Shown piece by piece: positions 26,572-35,907 of a DNA stretch of 62,960 bases (its first letter is position 1; each line of letters opens with the position of its first letter). Below the pieces are notes generated by a model. It was not told the origin of the DNA. It did no database searches and worked only from the letters and a program-made list of their open reading frames with translations. The translations under genes were made by a program, and so were the position numbers. Origin of the DNA: Globicatella sulfidifaciens DSM 15739 (GTDB taxonomy: Bacteria; Bacillota; Bacilli; Lactobacillales; Aerococcaceae); the NCBI RefSeq assembly GCF_900167405.1, contig NZ_FUWO01000014.1, forward strand, positions 1-62,960. Reading direction: 5' to 3'.

Positions 26572-27396
26572 TTACTTCACAGAACCAGCCACTCCATTAT
26601 AGATGTATTTTTGTAATGTAACAAATACTACCAAAATAGGCATAATAACAATAATAACACCTGCTAAAATAACTGGCCAGTTAGTACCATAAGGACCTTT
26701 AAAAGCAAATAACGCTGTAGAAATCACTTTTAAATTAGCCGATGGCATATATAAGAATGGATTATAAAAGTCATTATAAACACCCACTCCACTAATAATC
26801 AGCATGGTAACAATTGGTGCTTTTAAATTTGGTAGAATAATTTTCCAAAAAATTTTGAAATAGCCTGCTCCATCTAAATAAGCAGATTCATCCAATGATA
26901 CCGGAATTTCATCTAAATACTGCATAAAGATATAAAGCGAAACAACATCGGTACCTAAATTTAAAATAATTACTGACCAAATCGAATTAAATAATCCTAA
27001 TCCTTCAATCACCTGAAATGTCGCAACTTGCGAAGTAATACCTGGAATTAACATTGCTACCATAAATAATGTCATAATTAATTTCTTGAATTTAAAATCA
27101 AAACGATTTACAGCATAAGCAAACATGGAACCTAATGTCAATTTACCAAGCATACTCACAATAAAAATAAACAAAGTATTTTTAAATCCAAGCAACATTT
27201 GTCCATTAATAAAAGCCGTCTTATAGTTAGTTAAATCAAATTGTTTGGGTAATGAAAGCACCCCTGTTGATAAGAATTCTTCATTGCTTTTAAACGACCC
27301 AATAAATACAACGAGTAATGGTAATAGCGCTACGATTGCTCCTACAACCAAAATAAAATACTTCAAAATAGTTCCAAAGGTAACTTTTTGTTTCAT
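26572..27396 (-). CDS. Sugar ABC transporter permease (MalG type)
   Basis: 274 aa, six predicted membrane helices, and the binding-protein-dependent transport motif (EEA loop) in DESAYLDGAGYFKIFWKIIL. It should pair with the next-upstream permease to import manno-oligosaccharides. No ATPase gene lies in the window, so a shared MsmK/MalK-type ATPase elsewhere is expected. Confidence 0.95.
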   Translation of the reverse strand: MKQKVTFGTILKYFILVVGAIVALLPLLVVFIGSFKSNEEFLSTGVLSLPKQFDLTNYKTAFINGQMLLGFKNTLFIFIVSMLGKLTLGSMFAYAVNRFDFKFKKLIMTLFMVAMLIPGITSQVATFQVIEGLGLFNSIWSVIILNLGTDVVSLYIFMQYLDEIPVSLDESAYLDGAGYFKIFWKIILPNLKAPIVTMLIISGVGVYNDFYNPFLYMPSANLKVISTALFAFKGPYGTNWPVILAGVIIVIMPILVVFVTLQKYIYNGVAGSVK

Positions 27397-27402
27397 TATA
27401 GT

Positions 27403-28275
27403 TTACTCCTTCTCACGAATAAGGACTCTTTGCATCAATGTTACCACCAAGACAATTAACAATAAGATAACTGCCATTGCGGAAGCAAGTCCTACTTTAT
27501 TATATTTAAATGCGGTATTAATAGTTTCGATAACAAAAGTTGTCGTTCCATTTGAACCACCCGTCATAATATATGGAATATCGAAAACACTTAATGAACC
27601 ACTAACACTCAAAATGATATTTAAAAAAACAATTTTTCGAATGCTAGGAATAATAATATATTTAAACTGATCCCATCGATTCGCACCATCAATCTCAGCA
27701 GCTTCATAAATTTCTGGATTAACGGATTGAATTGCTCCTAAAAATATAAGAAAATTAAATCCCGTATATCGCCAGACTGATGTAAAAGCAAGGGATATAT
27801 TATTAATTGAACGATCACCTAACCATAAACGGATTTGATTATCTAGACCAAATGCACCCAACACTGTATCAAGGGTACCGCCACCTTTATAGAAATATAA
27901 AAAGATAAATCCAATTGCGACTCCGTTCAGTAGATAAGGGAAAAATAAAATCCCCTTCCAAAAATTAGCAAATTTAACTTTAAATGATAAAATTGTAGCA
28001 AATAATAACGCAAACCCTAATTGAAAAAATGATGCAATAAAATAATAAAAACTGGTCTTAAAAACAGTGAAATATTTCGGATTAGTCAAGATCGTTTTAT
28101 AGTTTTTTAAACCAACAAAATTACTTGTTGGGCGATAGCCGTTCCAATCTGTCAAACTATATTGAACCATTTTAACTAAAGGATAGTAAGAAAAGGTTAA
28201 TAACAACACGACTGGTATCACGGTAAAACTAAAGATTAACAACTTTTTTTCCAGAGAATTTGAGATTTTTTTCAT
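27403..28275 (-). CDS. Sugar ABC transporter permease (MalF/UgpA type)
   Basis: 290 aa with six membrane helices and the EAA motif in IYEAAEIDGANRWDQFKYII. Six bases separate it from the MalG-type partner. AAAGGAG precedes ATG. The gap from the binding-protein gene (28276-28482) contains a copy of the dispersed repeat with a hairpin that may reduce expression of the permeases relative to the binding protein. Confidence 0.95.
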   Translation of the reverse strand: MKKISNSLEKKLLIFSFTVIPVVLLLTFSYYPLVKMVQYSLTDWNGYRPTSNFVGLKNYKTILTNPKYFTVFKTSFYYFIASFFQLGFALLFATILSFKVKFANFWKGILFFPYLLNGVAIGFIFLYFYKGGGTLDTVLGAFGLDNQIRLWLGDRSINNISLAFTSVWRYTGFNFLIFLGAIQSVNPEIYEAAEIDGANRWDQFKYIIIPSIRKIVFLNIILSVSGSLSVFDIPYIMTGGSNGTTTFVIETINTAFKYNKVGLASAMAVILLLIVLVVTLMQRVLIREKE

Positions 28276-28297
28276 TTGTTTCTCCTTTCAAATAATA

Positions 28298-28425
28298 AAA
28301 GGAGTAGACAAGAAGTAGAAAAACAAATTATTTCTACTTCACATGCCCACCCCTATATAATTGAGTAAATTTTAAACAAATCTAAATAGATGTTGTTTAA
28401 AGCTACAAACCCACTGGGCATTTTT
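28298..28425. repeat. Dispersed repeat copy inside the transporter operon
   Basis: Block A arms GAAGTAGAAA and TTTCTACTTC form a perfect 10-bp stem (about 28311-28340), followed by degenerate block B (TTGAGT, TTTAAACAAAT, ACCCACTGGGC). It lies between the solute-binding-protein stop and the permease start and is T-rich downstream on the minus strand, so it may act as an attenuator or mRNA-stabilising hairpin. Confidence 0.65.
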
Positions 28426-28482
28426 AACACGTTTAGAGACTGAAAGCAATTATAGCATCGGTCATATCTCCAATAGCAAATC

Positions 28483-29781
28483 TTAGTTTCCTGAAACAAC
28501 CTCGATTGCGTCTGCCCAACGTTGATTAAATTCGGCCATCATATCTTCAAATGTTTCTGAAGTATTTCCAACTGCTGCATCGATAATACGTTGTTTTTCA
28601 ATATCAGTTGATCCAATACCTAATTCTGATTCATTGTTAATATCACTGAATAATGACTCTTTTCCTTCTGGAGCTGGATTTTCTTCCAATAAGGTTATGC
28701 CGGCTTCTTGAATTGATTTTAAAGCGGCTGGATATTCTCCATCAATTAAAGCAGGTAATCCACCATTATCTTCTGCATATGGCGATTCATTTACCATCCA
28801 ATCAATGAAGATTCGTGCTTCCTCTTTGTGCTCACTATGTACACTAATACCATAGTTATAGTCACCTCCAACAGGTAAATATTGCTTACCATCTTCGGCT
28901 ACCATTGGGAAAGGATGAAATTCGATATTTTCTGCATTATCTGGATTAGCCGCTTGCATCTGTGGTATTGCCCAACTTCCTAAAACCATAACCCCAATTT
29001 TACCATTTGCTAAATCAACTTTTGATTGTTCCCAATCTGTTGTAGTTGGATCTGCTTCGATAAGCCCTTCTTTTGCGACATCATACAATAATTTATAAAT
29101 TTTATTCATTGTTTTACCATCAGCAAATGGTTCTTTATCGGTTGTCATTTCATTGGTAAAATCATAATTACCTGAAGCTCCTGCGCGGACAAAATCCCAA
29201 TTTGATAAAGTCCACCCTGCAGCATAATTGGTATATAAAGGTGATACTTCAGGATTTTTTTCTTTAATTGTTTTTAATGCTGCAATAAAATCTTCAGGTG
29301 TGGTTGGGAATGTTTCAATCCCTGCATCACGAAAGACTTGCATATTAACAACCATACCGGTTGCGTTCATTTGACTTGGTAAACCATATTGAACTCCTTC
29401 AAAAGAACGATCATTTAATCCAATATACTTCTTCGACAACTCTTCCTTATCACCTAACGGTTCGAAAAATGTTGCATAATCTACTGGTGAAATATCGCCT
29501 GGAATCATTAAAACATCACCATATTGATCTGAATTCATTCGAGTCTTTACTTGACCTGCATAATCGGTAATTGTTTCAATATTAACTTTTATGTTTGGAT
29601 GAACAGCATTAAATTCTTCTAGGTAACGATCCCATGTACCGTCTCCTGCCCAGTCAGTTTTATGATTAATAAAAGTAATTTCAACTTGGTCTTCAGCATG
29701 AGCAATGGGCATTACATGTAACGGCATTGCCATCGCACCAACTGATAATAAACTAACAAATTTTAATAGTGTTTTTTTCAT
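28483..29781 (-). CDS. Extracellular sugar-binding protein (family 1), type I signal peptide
   Basis: 432 aa with the family 1 SBP fold (KVDLANGKIGVMVLGSWAIP, GGDYNYGISV, IFIDWM). The signal peptide MKKTLLKFVSLLSVGAMAMP...AHA is cut after about residue 29 and contains no cysteine, so the usual lipoprotein anchor is missing. It should capture manno-oligosaccharides for the two permeases. GGAG precedes ATG; 11 bases follow the GH113 stop. Confidence 0.94.
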   Translation of the reverse strand: MKKTLLKFVSLLSVGAMAMPLHVMPIAHAEDQVEITFINHKTDWAGDGTWDRYLEEFNAVHPNIKVNIETITDYAGQVKTRMNSDQYGDVLMIPGDISPVDYATFFEPLGDKEELSKKYIGLNDRSFEGVQYGLPSQMNATGMVVNMQVFRDAGIETFPTTPEDFIAALKTIKEKNPEVSPLYTNYAAGWTLSNWDFVRAGASGNYDFTNEMTTDKEPFADGKTMNKIYKLLYDVAKEGLIEADPTTTDWEQSKVDLANGKIGVMVLGSWAIPQMQAANPDNAENIEFHPFPMVAEDGKQYLPVGGDYNYGISVHSEHKEEARIFIDWMVNESPYAEDNGGLPALIDGEYPAALKSIQEAGITLLEENPAPEGKESLFSDINNESELGIGSTDIEKQRIIDAAVGNTSETFEDMMAEFNQRWADAIEVVSGN

Positions 29782-29792
29782 GATATACTCCT

Positions 29793-30725
29793 TTAGTTTT
29801 TTGTTTCAAAATATTCTTTAACGACTTTTTCAGCAGGTTTTCCGTATAAAGCATAATCCCGATCTTGATAAGCATTTTCTAATGGATATAAAGTTGCCTT
29901 CCAATCCCAAAGACCATATCCTTTCATCCAATCATGAGAATCACAAGCTTCAAACATTGCTCGATACCAGTTAGCCTGAACTTCCACATCCACTTCTTGA
30001 CCAAACTTCCAATCATTAGGTAAGTATTCACTTCCTACTCGACTTGGACAGCCAGCTTCACAAAAGAAAAATGGTTTGTTGTAGTTCTCAACGGTTCTTT
30101 TGATTCGTTGTAACTCTTGTTCCCATTTATCAATCGGGTAGTAACCAGATGATGAAATGACATCTACTGCATCCCACCATTTAACTGCTTCCTCTTGATA
30201 CTTATCACAATTATAAGTGATTAATCCTGTATATTTTTCTCTAACTAATTTAACTAATTCACGCCATTCTTGTTCCCGTCGCATTGCATTTACTAACTCA
30301 CAACCAATAACAAACATTTCACATTGAGTTCTTTCTGCAATTTCTGCATAATGAACAATAAATTCATTATAAGATTTAAACCAATCGGACCATTTCGGTT
30401 CGCAAACAGCATCGTGGTCAAAAAAGTTTATATGTGCACGCCAAGTTCCATCTGAGACATTAACCATTGGCTTTAAGAAGACTTTTAAACCCAATTGATG
30501 TGCTTTCAAAATTGTATTCTCTACTTCTTTATCTGATAAGACATCTTTAGAACGCCAATTGATTATAGTTGAGTGGATTGTGTCTTGTTCAACTACAATT
30601 GGTAAAATAATCGTATTAATAGCACAACGATTTTTTAAAGCTAATAAAGACTGTTCTGCATCAAGTGTATTCAATTCTCCTCTTCTACTCATATAGCCAA
30701 AAGTGACAGCTTTTATAAATTCCAT
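29793..30725 (-). CDS. GH113-like beta-mannanase/mannosidase
   Basis: 310-aa barrel protein with GH113 features: AVTFGYMSRRG, VFLKPMVNVSDGTWRA, a catalytic Glu in FVIGCELVNA and a second in FFFCEAGCPSR, and a C-terminal GLWDWKATLYP. GH113 enzymes act on beta-1,4-mannan chains. No signal peptide, so it probably trims imported oligosaccharides. First gene of locus 1, with AGGAGGGTG before ATG and the operator 35 bases upstream. Confidence 0.85.
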   Translation of the reverse strand: MEFIKAVTFGYMSRRGELNTLDAEQSLLALKNRCAINTIILPIVVEQDTIHSTIINWRSKDVLSDKEVENTILKAHQLGLKVFLKPMVNVSDGTWRAHINFFDHDAVCEPKWSDWFKSYNEFIVHYAEIAERTQCEMFVIGCELVNAMRREQEWRELVKLVREKYTGLITYNCDKYQEEAVKWWDAVDVISSSGYYPIDKWEQELQRIKRTVENYNKPFFFCEAGCPSRVGSEYLPNDWKFGQEVDVEVQANWYRAMFEACDSHDWMKGYGLWDWKATLYPLENAYQDRDYALYGKPAEKVVKEYFETKN

Positions 30726-30759
30726 ATCACCCTCCTGTTATAAGTTTTAACTTTATAGT

Positions 30760-30779
30760 TTAAAAGTATATACTTTTAA
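30760..30779. promoter_or_regulatory. 20-bp perfect palindrome, probable GntR operator of locus 1
   Basis: TTAAAAGTATATACTTTTAA is fully symmetrical. It lies just downstream of the promoter and shares the AAGTATATACTT core with the palindrome at 47989-48006. HutC/GntR regulators often bind such GT-N-AC palindromes; the regulator encoded at 22954-23667 is the natural candidate. Confidence 0.75.
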
Positions 30780-30788
30780 CTTAAATCA

Positions 30789-30817
30789 ATTATATAACGC
30801 TTTCACTCAAATGTAAA
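30789..30817 (-). promoter_or_regulatory. Promoter of locus 1 with embedded cre box
   Basis: On the minus strand TTTACA (30817-30812), a 17-base spacer and TATAAT (30794-30789). The spacer holds a cre-like GTGAAAGCGTTATAT (30792-30806) with two deviations from consensus. CcpA binding here would block RNA polymerase directly. The gap 30818-31033 shows no gene. Confidence 0.75.
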
Positions 30818-31033
30818 GTGTTTTTTTTATTTTTATTAATTTATTTTATTCCGTCAATTTATTAAGCAATCAAACCATCATAAGCTAAAGCAATGGAAGA
30901 AATTAAAAAAATTATTTTCTAGAAAGATAATCTTTATGTTCGTGAGCAAAATTGTGATTTTAAATGATAAAATAATATTTCATAGCGTGCAATGCTAATT
31001 ATTCTTAAGTATCAAAAATTTTGTGTATCAACT

Positions 31034-31087
31034 AAAAAAGTAGGGAAAGTAGCGAAATTTTCATATTTCAACCACTCTCAACCTACT
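31034..31087 (-). terminator. Terminator of locus 2
   Basis: Minus-strand AGTAGG pairs with CCTACT, with inner GAAAT/ATTTC pairing, then TTTTTT. It lies 180 bases after the GH3 stop at 31268, with no gene between. Confidence 0.6.
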
Positions 31088-31267
31088 CTGGTTTGTTTTA
31101 TTTAATCTTCATTATAAATATATGTATTTACCACATAAGGTACTAATATAAAAGGAAACAATATAATTTCAGTCCATCATTTTAATATTTTGATTATGTG
31201 GAGATTAAGTAAGCATAACAAATTCTATTAAGAAAGTGCCGTTTCAAGCTATTCCTAATTTCAATTT

Positions 31268-33649
31268 TTATGCATAAATCTTTTCAATAAATCTTAATAT
31301 GTTGGCAGCCGAACGTCGAACTTCTTCAATAGTAATTCCATCATCCTTTTCAAGAGATTCAATTAAACTATTATCATTTTCTTTAACTGTAAAACTTAAG
31401 CCACCTGGCATTAATATATCGACTTGCGCACGTAGTCGATATGCATTATTAGTTAAGTGTTCAAAGTTTGGATCTTGTGCTAATTGCATCCACCAGTCTG
31501 TCATCACACAACCATCATATTTCCATTCATTTCTGAGAATATCCGTAACTAAATCATAATGATAATGTGCCCATACCCCATTTATTTTATTGTAGGACGT
31601 CATGATAGAATAAGGTTTTGCTTCCTTAATACAAATTTCAAATCCTTTTAAATAAATTTCTCTCAATGCTCTTTCTGAAACTCTCGAATCGTTTTTATTT
31701 CTATTAGTTTCTTGATTATTACAGACAAAATGTTTTGGACATGCGGCCACTTTATTCGACTGTACTCCTAAAACATAATGAGCCCCCATTTTTCCAGAAA
31801 GATAAGGATCTTCTGAAAAATATTCGAAATTTCGTCCACCTAAAGGATTACGATGAATATTCATCCCTGGCGCTAATATAACTTGAGTCTTTAAAGCCTT
31901 CATTTCAGCTCCAAAAACTTTACCCATTTCCTCCACTAACGCGGTATTCCAGCTGCTAGCTAACGCTGTACCACATGGTAATAAAGCAGTATAATAATTC
32001 AATCTAATACCCGCTGGCCCATCCGTTGTAGTAATTGGTGGAATCCCTTTCTCTCTGAGGGAATCTGTTGTACCACCTAATATTCCAGCATTACCTTTAG
32101 GCCCCAAAGGACTATCCATTTTTCCCTCACCACGTGTAAGTGAATCTAATTCGGTTGGTGTCAAAGATAAAATTAATTCTTCAATAGTTTTACTGGTTGA
32201 TAAATAAAGGTTATCTTTATTTGGAATAGTTATTTTTGGGGGTAAATTTTGAATAATTTTTTCTTTTAAATTTTCGATTCTAACAGGTACTTTTTGAAAA
32301 GCTACTTCTAGGTCGTTTCCAACTCTTTTTGGAAACATTCGGTTAAATTCATATTCCGCGGGTGCTTTTTGGCTTAATTTTTCAGTAACTCTTATTTTTT
32401 TTAAGTCATATGTACAAACCAATTTTAAATCTAATAAGCTAGTTCCCACTAAAATATCGTATTGACCAGGTTCTAATACATAACAATAAGGATTACCTGT
32501 AGCACCCGAGTCATCATAAGACGCCATTTCTGAAATATTAATTCTAAATTCCAGCTCTTCTGATTCTTTTGGTTTTAACTCAACTGTCTTATCAAATCTA
32601 ATTAAATTTCTTAATGATTTACCTAGTTTACCTTGAGGCGGATTGTAATAAACTTGCACGACCTCTTTCCCAGCAACTTTTCCAACATTTTCAACTTGAA
32701 CCTTAATTAAAATAGAGTCATCTTGTATAGACGCATTGGAATTCACGGTAAATTGAGAATAACTTAATCCATAACCAAACGGGTAAAGTACTTGTTCAGG
32801 GTGAAATGTTTCAAAATATCGATATCCCACATAAATATCTTCAACATATTCCGTTATTTCAGGTTGTCCGAAATTATTAGAACTTGGGTAATAATCATAT
32901 TTTTGAGCAATAGTATCAGGTAATTTTCCTGATGGATTAGCATTTCCCACTAAAATATTAGCAAGCGCTCTGCCACTTTCCATGCCTCCTTGCCATGCAA
33001 GTAATAAGGCTGATATTTTATCTTTATAATTATTCAACCAAGATAAATCAATAATATTTCCACTATTGATAATGATAATTATATTTTCAAAAAAATTTGT
33101 GATTCTATCCAAATTACTTCTTTCAGTTTCTGTTAAATAATAACTTCCAGGTTCAAGTTCGTTTTCACGGTCCTCACCTGCGGCCCTTCCTATAACCACC
33201 ACTGCTACATTAGACTGCTGACTAACTGTTTTTAACAATCCATCTTCTAATTCAAATTCATCTAAATGGCGTGGCCATTGTCCCCATAAGCTATCTTGGA
33301 TTGGATGGTTTTCAATAAATTTTTGATATTTATCTAACAAAAGTTCATTTAACATTACATTTTCGGCTTTTAAACCATCAACTAAATTAATTTTATAAGG
33401 TGGATTCACTTCTCCTCCTGAACCGTATCCAACATAGAAATAATCAAATTGACTTCTCCCAAATAAAGCAATATTATCTTCCTTCTGTAAAGGTAAAACT
33501 CCATTGTTTTCTAATAGAACGATGCCTTCTTCAGCTAATTGACAGCATAATTGAGACATTTTAGTATTAATTATTTTTTCTCCTTTAACATCTCTGATGT
33601 TAAGATGCTGTGCCAATTCATTCTCGACTATTAGTTTTTTATCTGTCAT
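31268..33649 (-). CDS. GH3 beta-glucosidase with permuted domain order
   Basis: 793 aa. The alpha/beta sandwich that is normally C-terminal comes first (AEEGIVLLENNGVLPL, GKLPDTIA, YPFGYGLSY by about 300), then an FnIII-like domain. The barrel is last (TTDGPAGIR, GRNFEYFSEDP, CPKHFVCNNQE, and nucleophile Asp in CVMTDWW near the C-terminus). This reversed order is known for a minority of GH3 enzymes. Likely removes beta-glucose from xyloglucan oligosaccharides. It is the last gene of locus 2 and overlaps the regulator stop (ATGA). Confidence 0.92.
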   Translation of the reverse strand: MTDKKLIVENELAQHLNIRDVKGEKIINTKMSQLCCQLAEEGIVLLENNGVLPLQKEDNIALFGRSQFDYFYVGYGSGGEVNPPYKINLVDGLKAENVMLNELLLDKYQKFIENHPIQDSLWGQWPRHLDEFELEDGLLKTVSQQSNVAVVVIGRAAGEDRENELEPGSYYLTETERSNLDRITNFFENIIIIINSGNIIDLSWLNNYKDKISALLLAWQGGMESGRALANILVGNANPSGKLPDTIAQKYDYYPSSNNFGQPEITEYVEDIYVGYRYFETFHPEQVLYPFGYGLSYSQFTVNSNASIQDDSILIKVQVENVGKVAGKEVVQVYYNPPQGKLGKSLRNLIRFDKTVELKPKESEELEFRINISEMASYDDSGATGNPYCYVLEPGQYDILVGTSLLDLKLVCTYDLKKIRVTEKLSQKAPAEYEFNRMFPKRVGNDLEVAFQKVPVRIENLKEKIIQNLPPKITIPNKDNLYLSTSKTIEELILSLTPTELDSLTRGEGKMDSPLGPKGNAGILGGTTDSLREKGIPPITTTDGPAGIRLNYYTALLPCGTALASSWNTALVEEMGKVFGAEMKALKTQVILAPGMNIHRNPLGGRNFEYFSEDPYLSGKMGAHYVLGVQSNKVAACPKHFVCNNQETNRNKNDSRVSERALREIYLKGFEICIKEAKPYSIMTSYNKINGVWAHYHYDLVTDILRNEWKYDGCVMTDWWMQLAQDPNFEHLTNNAYRLRAQVDILMPGGLSFTVKENDNSLIESLEKDDGITIEEVRRSAANILRFIEKIYA

Positions 33650-35067
33650 TGGTTTCCTCCTTGTATTCTATTTTTTCGATATTCAGTTGGTGATACAAAA
33701 AAATGCTCTTTAAAAATTTTATAGAAGTACTCTTCATTTTTGTATCCAATTTGATTGCTTATCTCATATATAGGTAAGTTAGTAGCTATCAATAATTTAA
33801 TAGCTTGTTCCATTCTTTTATCTTCAAGGTAGCGATTAAAACTTTTCTTTGTTTCCTCTTTAATCTTCTTTCCTAAATAGGAGCGATTATATCCGAACTG
33901 TTCAGCTATGCTTTTTAAAGTCATTTCATCCGCATAATTAGTATCAATATATTGAATGATTTGATGAATTGCACTTTTACTTCCAAATTCACGAGCAATT
34001 TGGTCTTGATATTTCTTCATATATATATTCAAAATTTTAACAGCTTCGCTCAATTCCTTTGTTTCATATAATTCATTTTTCATTTCAAAATGGTAATCAA
34101 TTAATCCGATATTAAGTGTTTGTTGTATTTGAGTTCTAATTTGATGAAAATCAAATAAAATGAAATTTATAGCTTCGTCTTTATTAAAAGCTAAACTCTT
34201 TATACGATTAGAATATTTAATATTTGTTTTATCTGCAAATGGTGGATTTAAAATCTCATCAATATAGTCATCAATACTATCTTCCTTTGCATCGACAGAA
34301 TTTCTAAAGCGCTTTAGCCCTTCTGGCCAAATTAAACTATTATCAAAAAGATACCGTTGTTTATTAAGATCCATCAATTTTGGCAGAACATCATTTAACG
34401 AAGTTTCTGCAGGTTGCCAACCTGTACTAATTACCGAACCATCGCCCGTAAAAATATTGATAAATAAACTTGAAAAATCATCGGTCATTTCTTTTGCTAG
34501 TAGAACAAAAAGTACTTTTTTCAAATATTCCAACTCTATATATTCAATCTGTAAATTGTCTAAACGTTGTTTGATATCGTTGCTATCACCTTCAATTACC
34601 CAACAAAAATTTATTTGAGAATATTGTTCTAAACCTGTATCATCAGGACCAAACAGTTTATTGATAAGTAGTGTTTTTAAATTGATATTTGTATGTTGAA
34701 ATCTTTCATTATATTTTTTTAAACTTTCAATTAATTCATCTTCATCAATCGGCTTTAATATATACGAAATGACACCTGTTTTGATTGCTTTTTTTGCATA
34801 TTCAAAATCTGAATAGCCAGATAAAATGATAAATTCTGATCTGATATTTTCCTGCCGTAATATCTCAATCATTTCTAAACCAGTCATTTCAGGCATTTTT
34901 ATATCTGTAATAATTAAATCTGGTAACAATTTTCTAGTCATTTCAAGTCCAACTTTTCCATTTTCAGCTAGACCGATTACTTTAAAACCATATTGTTGCC
35001 AATCAATAAGTTGGCTAATACCTTCTCTGGTAATTTTTTCATCATCAACAATCAAAATTGTTTTCAT
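33646..35067 (-). CDS. YesN-type response regulator (receiver plus AraC HTH)
   Basis: An N-terminal receiver domain (ILIVDDEKITREGI, phospho-Asp in LIITDIKMPEMTG, and ILKP) is joined to a C-terminal AraC-type double HTH (about 370-470; NRSYLGKKIKEETKKSFNRY and SNQIGYKNEEYFYKIFKEHF). It probably answers the YesM kinase encoded at 50127 to activate locus 2. I start at ATG 35067; two in-frame ATGs lie within 12 bases upstream, with GAGG between them. It sits inside the catabolic operon. Confidence 0.92.
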   Translation of the reverse strand: MKTILIVDDEKITREGISQLIDWQQYGFKVIGLAENGKVGLEMTRKLLPDLIITDIKMPEMTGLEMIEILRQENIRSEFIILSGYSDFEYAKKAIKTGVISYILKPIDEDELIESLKKYNERFQHTNINLKTLLINKLFGPDDTGLEQYSQINFCWVIEGDSNDIKQRLDNLQIEYIELEYLKKVLFVLLAKEMTDDFSSLFINIFTGDGSVISTGWQPAETSLNDVLPKLMDLNKQRYLFDNSLIWPEGLKRFRNSVDAKEDSIDDYIDEILNPPFADKTNIKYSNRIKSLAFNKDEAINFILFDFHQIRTQIQQTLNIGLIDYHFEMKNELYETKELSEAVKILNIYMKKYQDQIAREFGSKSAIHQIIQYIDTNYADEMTLKSIAEQFGYNRSYLGKKIKEETKKSFNRYLEDKRMEQAIKLLIATNLPIYEISNQIGYKNEEYFYKIFKEHFFVSPTEYRKNRIQGGNQ

Positions 35068-35090
35068 CATGAGCCTCATTTCTTTCTTAT

Positions 35091-35897
35091 CTAGAGATTA
35101 TTTTCAACCCATGTCCTGAATAGTTCAGGCCACACTGCTGCCCCCTCAACAATTCCGTACCCTCCAATATTTGTTTCATAATTCGCAAGTGATAATCCAT
35201 GACCTCCTTGAGTAAATAAATGAAATTCAACTGGGACTTTTGCTTTTCTTAGATTAAGTACAAAATTCAAACTATTTTCTGCAACCACTAAGTCATCTTC
35301 ATCTGTATGCCATATAAACGATTTAGGGGTATGTCCAGTAACTAGATCTTCTAGAGAATGTAAATGATGCTCTGCCTCATAATTTTCTCCTAATAAATTT
35401 AGAAAAGAATCCTTATGTCCATAAGTTTTAGAAGATATTACAGGATAAGAAAGTAACAATCCATTTGGTTGAATTTGATGACTGGATAATCCATACGGGC
35501 GATAAATTGCTTCATTATGCCATGATACACCTAAACTTGCAGCTAAATGTCCGCCAGCAGAAAATCCAGCTATGATTATTTTTTGTGAATCAATATTCCA
35601 TTCTACAGCTGATTCTCTTAATAATTTTAATGATTTAGCTAACTGGATTAAAGATTCCGGGTAACGGGAGGGTGCTACTGAATACTTTAAAACAGCTGCA
35701 TGATATCCAAAATTATTCATTCGAATGGCAACTGCTTCAGCTTCTCTATCCGAAGTCATAGCATATCCACCACCAGGACAAATTACCACGATAGGTCGTA
35801 TACGATTTTTACTAAATTCATCGTAATTATCTAATATATAAGTTGTAAGGAATGCCTTTTTCTCTTTGCCTTCAATTAAAATTTTTTGATGAAACAT
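35091..35897 (-). CDS. Alpha/beta-hydrolase esterase (carbohydrate acetylesterase-like)
   Basis: 268 aa with an oxyanion motif CPGGGYAMTS, nucleophile Ser in GFSAGGH, and the Asp/His pair near the end (HTDEDDLV and GGHGLS). The fold is the esterase/lipase family common in hemicellulose loci (BD-FAE/acetyl esterase). No signal peptide. Between GH29 and the regulator, it likely removes acetyl groups from imported xyloglucan oligosaccharides. Confidence 0.85.
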   Translation of the reverse strand: MFHQKILIEGKEKKAFLTTYILDNYDEFSKNRIRPIVVICPGGGYAMTSDREAEAVAIRMNNFGYHAAVLKYSVAPSRYPESLIQLAKSLKLLRESAVEWNIDSQKIIIAGFSAGGHLAASLGVSWHNEAIYRPYGLSSHQIQPNGLLLSYPVISSKTYGHKDSFLNLLGENYEAEHHLHSLEDLVTGHTPKSFIWHTDEDDLVVAENSLNFVLNLRKAKVPVEFHLFTQGGHGLSLANYETNIGGYGIVEGAAVWPELFRTWVENNL

Positions 35898-35907
35898 GAT
35901 ATTCCCT

